From positions 1 to 64,000 of the forward strand of contig JAFCMP010000180.1 in assembly GCA_017506865.1 (NCBI GenBank): DNA of 64,000 nucleotides, given 5' to 3'. Both the position numbers and the translations under genes were made by a program. Positions 56,601 through 64,000 of the stretch are shown here, in pieces (positions within the stretch are counted from its first letter, which is position 1; each line of letters opens with the position of its first letter). Source of the stretch: Tribonema minus (taxonomy: Eukaryota; Sar; Xanthophyceae; Tribonematales; Tribonemataceae). The notes below the pieces were generated by a model. It had not been told where the DNA came from, searched no databases, and saw only the letters and a list, made by a program, of their open reading frames with translations.

Positions 56601-58284
56601 CGTCCCTCGCGCATGCAGCACTGCGCCGGTGCAAGCAGCGGCGGCACTGCTCCAGTGAAAAGGACTACTGTAGAGTCAGGGCCAGTGGTGATGAAGCTCC
56701 GATATGCAGGCAGCAGTGCTCACCTCCACCCCAAAGCTGAGTTCTGCGCCGTCGCCGCCGCCGTCGCAGCGCGTGGCCTCCGCGATTTCCGCAAAGAGGC
56801 TCTCGCAGATGCGCGGGATCAGCCCGTCCTCCTCGTCGCCCGCGTCTGCCTGAGCGATGCGACGCTCCTTAGGATTAGAATTTGGATCGGAAGTGAGGAC
56901 CGTCTGCCTGAGCTCTGGCGCTCAGGAAACGTCGCCACGCACGGCGGGCAGATGAGACAGGAGGGTATGGTGACGAGAAAACCAGCTGCTGCCAGTGGCT
57001 TTTCTTGAATGCCTTGAGCCTCCAGCTTCTCCGTTGGCGTGAGGGCACAATCGTGATCAGTGCCAATCTCATGCATTGAACGCTTTAATGACCCCGACCA
57101 TGTGCAACCACACAAGTCATCAGTGCTCAAAGGCATTTATTACCATTCCTGTGACTGATCCAGCTGTGCTCAGGTCATTTGCCTTCATCAGATTTGTGAT
57201 CAACATGTGTTGTAGTAAAGTTAAAGTAAACTTGAAGTTGGGACTGTCCGCACCTGGCTGCGGTGGACAGGCTCCAGCCCCATCATAGAATACGACTTGC
57301 CGCTCCCCGTCTGCCCGTACGCCAGTATCGTGCAGTTGTAGCCCTGCCACGCCTGCTCCAGAGCGCGCGCTCCAATGAACTTGTACACCTGCGTGAGTGA
57401 AGAGCGCGCAAGGGAGATGCGCGCTGTCACCTGAGGGTGAACCACGGTGCAGTGAATGCATGTACTTCGAAGTATACACTGAAGCCAAGTTGCTACTTAG
57501 AGCTGACGCACTACGCTGCCCGGAGCATACGGCTGCAGTGGCGCGTCAAATGGAGTTGGCGACCGCAGGCACACATGCAAGTGCCAACGGGACTGTTGCT
57601 TTTGAGAAGCGCCGTGCTCACTGCATGTTGCCATCAGTTCACGTCATGCACTGAAAAACACTGGCGCGACAGTGCTGGAGCAATGCGGCAGTGCTGCATG
57701 GATGCTGCATGCCGACAACGCAAGGTTCAACTGTACCTCATTTTGACCGCTGTAGTGCGGGTCCTCAATGTTAGCGCTCCAGAAGCAGTGGTCAAACGTG
57801 AAGTGCCGCGCCCAGGCGTTGATGTCCAGGGTCTGGCCGCTGTCCCTGGCTACTGCCGCCGCTGCTCCAAATGCTGTGGGGTCCACGAGCACGCAGCTGT
57901 TGCCCTCCACCGATATGATGGTCTGAGTGCCCGTGTACTCCTCGCTTGGCAGCACAGGCCGCACCCGGACGCACACCTGGGGAGAATCACGTTGTTACAG
58001 TTGCAGTTATTCAGACCTTTCTCCTCGTGTGTAGCAGTATGAGCGCAGCGCGTAGCACTTGCAGTGAATTGTTCAAGTACGGTAGCAGCAGCTAGCTGGC
58101 TGCTTGCTTGTTCACACCCCTGACTCACCTGTATGTTGTCGCCCTGCTTGCCATTGGCAGCACACGGGGAACCCGGCAGGGGTGACGGGCCTCTGCTGCT
58201 GATGCTGGCGGTACTGCCTCGCAGAGAGCTGGCGCGCAGAGACTGGACATGGCTGCTACGGCGAGGGCTCGACGACCAGCTCAT
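46216..58284 (-). CDS. Kinesin-3 family motor with FHA domain, 14 exons
   Basis: Proposed exons (minus): 58284-58129, 57976-57737, 57388-57254, 56849-56724, 55427-55269, 53942-53793, 52573-52445, 51472-51200, 50844-50617, 50253-49901, 49355-48989, 48584-48508, 47812-47548, 47199-46216; about 1213 aa, phases consistent. It is an ATP-driven microtubule motor. Visible motor motifs: [10 protein letters not shown] (start), [15 protein letters not shown] (P-loop, about residue 156), [21 protein letters not shown] (switch I, about 295), [10 protein letters not shown] (switch II, about 328) and [16 protein letters not shown]. After a neck coiled coil, [17 protein letters not shown] begins an FHA domain (about 610-745: [26 protein letters not shown]) and WEFAHNELL follows, as in KIF1/KIF13-type kinesins. 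The tail is Gln/Pro/Ala-rich; no PH domain is seen, so cargo binding is unclear. Exon 6 probably ends at a GC donor. Confidence 0.88.
49721..49765 (-). repeat. Duplicated end of kinesin exon 10 with donor site, inside intron 10
   Basis: Copies the coding end (gacgccaacgtccagctctg versus gacgccgacatccagctctg) and the following donor, here GTAAGT, in the true exon GTGAGT at 49900. Confidence 0.8.
52760..53015 (-). repeat. Copies of the start of kinesin exon 7 inside intron 6
   Basis: At 52760-52800 the exon-7 start with acceptor recurs (gaggtccaccaggttcagcc, gcgagac|ctgg). The adjoining intron piece recurs again at 52963-53015 (gcgagacctgccgccacgcg). The copies lie upstream of the true exon on the coding strand. 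Confidence 0.7.
53892..54475 (-). repeat. Four tandem units of about 170 bp carrying the start of kinesin exon 6
   Basis: The exon-6 acceptor and start (aaccgtgcgcgcctgcgctc, cgaacgcgatcagccg) at 53892-53945 recurs at about 54058, 54232 and 54400. Units keep the CAG acceptor region in varying condition. The true exon is the one that continues into the switch I motif. Confidence 0.8.
55098..55160 (-). repeat. Duplicated end of kinesin exon 5 with donor, inside intron 5
   Basis: Matches 55267-55335 (ctcatcgtagctggtgacgg, acaccacggcgaggccttcg). On the coding strand it lies downstream of exon 5 and ends in a GTACAC donor instead of GTGACA. Confidence 0.85.
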
Positions 58285-58976
58285 GAGTGCCTTCGCCTCA
58301 TCTCAGTACATCAACTTACAGTTCACGTGTGCCTTTGGCGTTGCGCTTGTTGCTGTTATTCAAATGCTGACCAGCTTTGAGCGCAGGAGCGCAAGCACAG
58401 CCTCGGCTATTTCCTCTAGAGGTAGGTACACAAACACACACACTGAATACACACCAACTGGCAGGCCAACGGCCCAAGTTCCCTAGGGTTTGAAGTTTAC
58501 TTTGCGCGCTTCTCAAAATCGAATTTGCAGGCCTGCAGGAGGCAGGCGAGGCTCACGCTGCAGGCGACCCCTGCCGCAGCTGTTTTGGCGCGTCGGAGCG
58601 GTTTGAGAAGGGAAGCAGCGGCGCCAGCTTCACAGGGCGAGGCGAAAGCACGGAAAGTGAACTTTGAGAGAGATCAGGCAATCTTGCAATTTTGGCACCT
58701 CGTTGCGCACATGCCGAAAACGACACGCAGGACCGGCGCCAGCCCGCCCATGCCTCAGCCGCAACCACGCTGTGCTCAGGGCATGCGGCTGCACAGAGAG
58801 TTAAGCATTCCAGAAGGGTCGGGGAGCCCGGAATGCAACACTTCGCCCAGAGCCTGCACCCCGTCGTCGGCGGGCACAGCTCTCATGCTGAGGTAAGCAA
58901 AGTCATCATGGGCCAGTGCGAAACGACTTTCGGTGTCAGCGATTTCTTCATCTCGAGATCGTCTGACGGCGTGCCG
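58285..58976. promoter_or_regulatory. Divergent region between kinesin and the F-box-CDK-cyclin gene
   Basis: Contains the kinesin 5' end and, on the plus strand, possibly an upstream exon of the next gene: ATG at 58711 opens a frame that ends at a strong donor (CTGAG|GTAAGC at 58892). I could not connect it with certainty. Confidence 0.35.
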
Positions 58977-61900
58977 ATCCTGCCCTCAGCGCTCCTGCTG
59001 CATGCATGTTGCACATTAAACCCCGAATGCAAGCCGTTAAAGTTGACGGACATCATGTTGACCTTGGCTTCGTCCCTGCGCCGTGACTGCTAGAACCAGG
59101 CCGCAATGCTCGCCGGCCGAAGGTGCACGCAAGCGAGGACGGCGGTCGACAGCGCGACCCCATCCCCGAACTGTGACCGCCAGAGGCACCCCGGCGGAAC
59201 TGCTCATTGCAGATGCGATCCTGCAACAGGTGCGTTACTGCGACGGACTCGCTGTGCATTGCATCGCCACTGCTATTAATTTCCCGATGCATGTGCTTGA
59301 GCCTCGAGAGCAACGGCTTCTTGCTTCTGTAATCAACTTTAGGAAGGTCAAGGGCAACTTTTTGATGCACGCGGTCGCAAGGCCGAATCTACGCCAACAC
59401 TGTCTACAACCTCGTGGTGCGGTGCGCAGGTTTTCTCCTTCTTTGTGAACCAGCATGGCGTGGATGAGGAGGAGGTGCACGTGGCGAAGCAGGTGTGCCG
59501 GCGGTGGCGGGACACGCTCGGGAGTGCGACGCTGCTGTGGCGTGACGTGCCATGGGAGCTGCCGGGAAGGGGGTTGAATTGGGCGCGCTTTGAGTGCTTG
59601 GGAAAGAAGGCCTCTGGTACAGAGGGAATATGCTTCAGGTGCCGGGATCGCGCCACTGGCAGGGAGCTGGCGCTGAAGAAGGTAAGCCTATGTCGAGGTC
59701 AGATGACTCAAAGTCATTGAAAAGGCGCACCACGTATCCGAAAGCAACTACGCTGCTGCACAGCCACCGCAGCGTAGACCGTGCAGATATCGCTCAACGT
59801 CAACTACGGCCTGAGCTGTCAGATGCTAACGGAGCAGCTCGCAGCAAAGTTCAAGAGGTTCGGAGCCACCGTTGGCGAATTGCGTAATCTCATGGTACAC
59901 TCTGTGAACTCGATACAAGCTGTGCGACCAATTGGTGCACGCAATCCTGCTGCATTACTAGTGCTCTACGTACAGCTTGAACATGCCTGATGATAAATTG
60001 GGCCATGACGCCAACTTGGCACAAGGGCCGGCGTTACCAAGTTGCCCGCCATGGTCTCCCCAAAGCTGTACGACATGGATGGGCTGAGGCGCAGCATGGT
60101 GCTGGCAGCACACAGCACACGCGCAAAAGCGTTGCAAGGCCTGGCCTGTAATCAGAATGCCACTAATGTTGAAAAAGCGTTGCACATGACCATATGGTTG
60201 TCGCCGGTGAAAGGTGTGCCTGGGCGCCTCTTGAATCCCCGCGCGTGTGTACTATCGTGGCGGTGCCAAGTCAGAACGCTATTGAGAACGTGTCTAATGT
60301 GCACGGCTTAGCAGCTGGCTGGGTCTCAACTTGCATGTGCCCTTCGCACCTGTGGTCTGCGCTCACGGAACCCAGCGGTAACACGTAGAGCATTGCTCAC
60401 TCCGTTGCGGAAATGCCATTGCAGAAAAACAGCGCATTCGCATTCAGTGTAACGCAAAACCTGCAACAGCGCAACATTGCACAGGTGTCGACGTTGGACA
60501 GGAATGCTGCATGACAATGAAGCTTGAAAGCGCATACCGCCTCCATCACCCGCGAACGCCACCGCTGCCCTGCAAGCTGGCTGCGACCATGCCGCACCGT
60601 ACGCTGCGGTCACGTTGTTGCAGCGCGTACGCGCATCCCAGCTCCCCATTCCACGGGCGCTCCCTCGATGTGACGATTTCGGCGATGCTCATCGCACATG
60701 CCCCCCCCCCCCCCTGCACAGGCGCGCGTCTACCCGCAGGGCGAGGGCGTCCCCTACTACATGCTGCGCGAGCTGGCGGTGCTCCGCGACCTGCGCCACC
60801 CCAACGTCTCGCGCCTGCGGCACGTCTCCCTGCACGACCACCAGCTGCGCGTCTTCTTTGACTTTGTGCCGCAAACGCTGCACGACTTCATCAACCCGCC
60901 GGCGGCGGCGGCTGCGGCAGCGCACAGCAGCGGCGGCGGCGGCGGCGACGCTTTGTTTGCGCTGATGCTAGGGGATGCGGCGGCTGCGGCGGCGGAAGGA
61001 GAGGGGGGGTACGAGGCTGCTGCTGCGGCGGCGGCAGCAGCGGCGGAGGCGGACGCGGCGGCGGCGGCGGCGGCAGCGCATGAGCCCCCAGGCAGCCCTT
61101 CCAGCTCGGGCACGGCGCAGCGGCCGACGCCGGTGCCGCAGCGCCACCTGCAGCCGCTGCTGCGGCAGCTGCTGCTCGCCGTGGCGGCGTGCCACCGGCG
61201 CGGCGTGCTGCACCGCAATCTGAAGCCGAAGCACGTGCTCGTGCGGCCGCGGGAGGGCGCGGCGGCTGCGGGGGGCGCGGCGGGCGGCGACGCGCTCGCG
61301 GGCGCGCACCTGCTGCTCAGCGACTTTGCGCTGGTGCGGCTCGCGTCGTATCCGCGGCGCGCGTACACGAGCGAGGTGGTGACCCTCTGGTACAGGTACG
61401 TGCCGACTGGCTGCCTGTGGCGTCTTGCGTCTGTGCTGATGGCAGCAGTCGTGCGCAGCGCGCCGCCCGGTGCTGTGCGTGGCCAGGCCACCAGCAGCAT
61501 GAGGCGTGGGGCGGCCTGAATTCTTGTGCTGTTGCGTAGCTCGTTGTTGAGTGCTGTTGCGTGCAGCCTAGCGGATGAGCAGCGATGCGTTGTGAGCTGT
61601 TTTGGATGTGACCAGTCCTTGCGGTGTTGACGCCAGTCGTCTGCCGCACCCCGAAGGTGCGCCCCACCCACGTTTGCTCTGTTGCAGGCACGCTGACAAC
61701 CCTTGTCGCGCTGCCGCTCTGCTCGGCCCTGGTAGCGCTGCTGAGATGCTGCACATCCATTCCATTTTATCATGGAAATCTCATGCGCCATCCACCCGGC
61801 CTCCGGCTGCCGCAGCGCAGCTCCGCTGCAACTCCGACCACACACCCCTTCCCCACCCGCCCTTCCCCCCACACACCGTAACTGCCGCGAAACCGCCGCC

Positions 61901-63573
61901 GCCGCAGGCCGCCGGAGCTCCTCATGGGCGCCGAGAAGTACACGCCCGCGGTCGACATGTGGTCCGCGGGCTGCATCTTTGCGGAGATGGCGCTCGGGCG
62001 GCCGCTGTTCACGGGCATCAGCGAGATCGACCAGCTGTTCCAGATCTTCAGCAGGCTCGGCACGCCCGACGCGCGCGCGTGGCCCGACTTCACGGCGCTG
62101 CCCAACTACTCGTTCGCGTTCCCGCACTGGGGCCTGCGGGTGAGCGCCGCCGCCGCCGCCGTGCCGAGCGCTGCTGCTGCAGCGGCCAGCGCGTACCGAT
62201 TCGCACTGCCTGCTGCAGCGTAAAGTGGAGACTGTTTTCCGCGTGCGGGTCGGCCGTACTCGCCGCAGGGTCGGGGCGCTGCTGCAGCCAGCGCGCTGCA
62301 GTCCGCTGTCTGCTGCGGCATCCAGCGGAGTCCACTTTCCTCAGTGGCGGCTCAGCCATGGTCGCCGCAGTAGAGGATCAGCGCTACAGCCGCGGCCGCT
62401 TCAGGCGCTGCCGATCTACTTGATCACATCCCGAGGGCTGAGCTGACATTGACTGCTGCTGCTGCTGCGCCTGCCGGCGCGCTGCTGAGCTGTGCCAATG
62501 CGGCGTTGCTGCCCGCCGCTGCGACAGAGGGTGGCGGAACGGCGGCTCATCACGCTGCCTCGCGGAGCGCTGGGCACTGGCTGTGCTATGCCGCTGCATC
62601 GCAGTTCTCGAGGGTGCTTCTGGAAATGTTGGCAGCCGTAGGTCGACAGCCTTCATTGACCTGGCGCTGCCCCCCCTCTGCTGTCCTTGTACTGACACGG
62701 GCTGTGTGGTGTAGCGCCAGAAAGCGCGTGATGGCCGGTTCTGTGGAGGGAACAGCAGCCCGATGTCAAGGGCGCAGCGTGCAACTAGCCCCTGTGCAGG
62801 CTGCAGCGCTCAACTCGCTTCCCTGCATGCCTGCGGAGCGAGCTCTCATGCACGTCACTTCCAGAGCCAACGCTGCGCCGCTGCCGCCGCCGCGCCCCCC
62901 CCCCCCCCCTCCGCTCGCAGAACCTGCAGTCCGCATTCCCGACGCTGGAGCCGCGCGCAGTGGACCTGCTCGATCGAATGTTTACCTATGACCCAGCGCG
63001 CCGCATCACCGCGGAGGAGGCGTTGCGACACCCGTACCTCATCGACGCCGACGTGCCAGTGCTCCGCTGCTGCCGCCGCCGCCGCCGCCTCGCCGCCGCC
63101 GCTGCGCATGCCGCCGGCAGCGGAAGCGACGGCGGCGGCGGCGGCAGCAGCAGCAGCAGCGGCAGCGACGATGATCAATTCAGCGACAGCGACAGCAGCT
63201 GCGACAGCGAAGCCGGCGGCGGCAACAGTTCAGCGGCGGCAGCAGCGGCGGCGGCGGCGCCGCTGCTGTCACGCGGCCCCAGCCAGGACCTGCTCACAAT
63301 GCGGCGGCCGCCGGCGCGCCTGCGCGTGCCCGAGGGGTGCAGCGAGGGGGCCGTGCTGTACGTGCGGCACCTGCATCGGGTGCAGGCGCGTTTGGCAGCA
63401 TCGACGGCGGCGACGGCAGCAGCGATGGGTGGTCATGGTGGTGGCGGCGGCGGCGGCGGTCCAGCGCTGCGGCCCGACCACCGCAGCATGCTGGTGGACT
63501 GGCTGGTGGAGGTCGTGGACGTGTTTGAGATGTGTCAGCGCTCGGCGTTTCTGGCGGTCGCGCATATGGACAG
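58977..63573 (+). CDS. F-box - CDK-type kinase - cyclin fusion protein (3' end beyond window)
   Basis: Proposed exons: 58977-59003 (tentative; upstream start unresolved), 59430-59681, 60722-61395, 61908-62139, 62921-63573, phases consistent. The N-terminus reads as an F-box (LPSALLLH, then VFSFF and VAKQVCRRWRDTL...LWRDV), the Skp1-binding module of SCF ubiquitin ligases. Then comes a CDK-like kinase: SGTEGICFRC (Gly loop), ALKK (ATP Lys), PYYMLRE in place of PSTAIRE, LHRNLKPKHVLV in place of HRD, SDFALVR in place of DFG, YTSEVVTLWYR (T-loop) and PPELLMGAEKYTPAVDMWSAGC. An Ala/Gly-rich insert of about 80 residues precedes helix E. The kinase C-lobe (DPARRITAEEALRHPYL) and a cyclin-box start (RSMLVDWLVEVVDVFEMCQR...LAVAHMDR) lie in the same uninterrupted exon. 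HRD-to-HRN removes the usual catalytic base, so activity is doubtful. Confidence 0.8.
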
Positions 63574-64000
63574 GTGAGCGACGAACGCGTGTGCTCGGGC
63601 TCATGGTTTCAACCTGGCTCCTGTGAGCTCGGGGTTGTATGAGCTGCCGAGCGCGCTGGTCGAGTTCTGCCCTGCGCAGTGCTATTTATTCAGCATGGGC
63701 TCTTCGGGCTGTGGCTGCGCGCAGCGCGCCGGCACCTCAGGCGCAGGGACAAGCGGCAATGCGGATTGCGCGTGTCCTGCTGCTGAGAGCGCCAGTGTGC
63801 TGCAGTGCCAGTGGTAGTTTCCCCGCAAGTTCAATGTTAACATCGTGCTGAGGCGCTCGCCGCCCGCCTTGATAAATGTCGCTCGCAGTCACCGCTTTGG
63901 ATGGTATTGGCGCTTGCGTCAAGCGCCCTCTGTAGCGCGCGCCCTCTGTGGCGCGCACCTCGTTCTCACTGCGTCTCCGTACGCGCAGTCAGGCGACTAG
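63574..64000 (+). other. Intron of the fusion gene, running to the window edge
   Basis: Begins with the donor GTGAGC after the cyclin-box start. A possible acceptor (ACGCGCAG) is at 63981-63988, but the 12 following bases do not read like the next part of a cyclin box, so the next exon is probably outside the window. Confidence 0.5.

Noticed and set aside
63981..64000. Final exon of the fusion gene at the window edge (acceptor then a stop)
   Set aside because: A cyclin box needs about 80 more residues after LAVAHMDR; the 12 bases seen do not resemble it.

Overview
The window is nuclear DNA of a GC-rich, intron-rich unicellular eukaryote, most likely an alga. It has long spliceosomal introns (GT-AG, with one or two probable GC-AG), scattered TTAGGG-type telomere-like tracts, Ala/Gly/Gln-rich low-complexity protein stretches and several decayed retroelements. 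The lipase leader (hydrophobic signal followed by Cys-Phe) would fit a secondary-plastid alga such as a haptophyte or stramenopile. That placement is inference and cannot be settled from this sequence.

Layout. 1-5.3 kb: minus-strand remains of an LTR-type retroelement in which a C5 cytosine DNA methyltransferase follows gag. 9.1-14.9 kb: minus-strand, decayed R2/LINE-like element with OTU-like, reverse transcriptase and restriction-like endonuclease regions. A perfect 259-bp copy of its own 3' coding part sits inverted at the opposite end. 14.9-15.4 kb: a tRNA-like SINE unit in two direct copies plus a palindromic arm. 15.4-16.2 kb and 19.4-21.1 kb: two related proteins with tandem CxH...CxxC repeats, one of them broken. 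16.5-18.5 kb: diverged tandem repeats.

21.5-63.6 kb is a gene-dense block of five intron-containing genes: a C2-domain class-3 lipase (+, 12 exons, about 902 aa); a PRRC2/BAT2-like protein (-, 6 exons, about 2104 aa) with a PAM2-like motif; COP9 signalosome subunit 8 (+, 3 exons, 225 aa); a kinesin-3 with FHA domain (-, 14 exons, about 1213 aa); and a gene running off the right edge that encodes in one chain an F-box, a CDK-type kinase domain and the start of a cyclin box. Lipase/PRRC2 and CSN8/kinesin are convergent pairs; PRRC2/CSN8 and kinesin/F-box-CDK-cyclin are divergent pairs. Exon joins were chosen by consensus splice sites, phase agreement and family conservation; all keep frame.

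The two most notable things are the F-box-CDK-cyclin fusion, whose kinase has HRN for HRD and DFA for DFG, and a repeated pattern in which introns of the lipase and kinesin genes carry partial copies of the neighbouring exon end together with its splice site.
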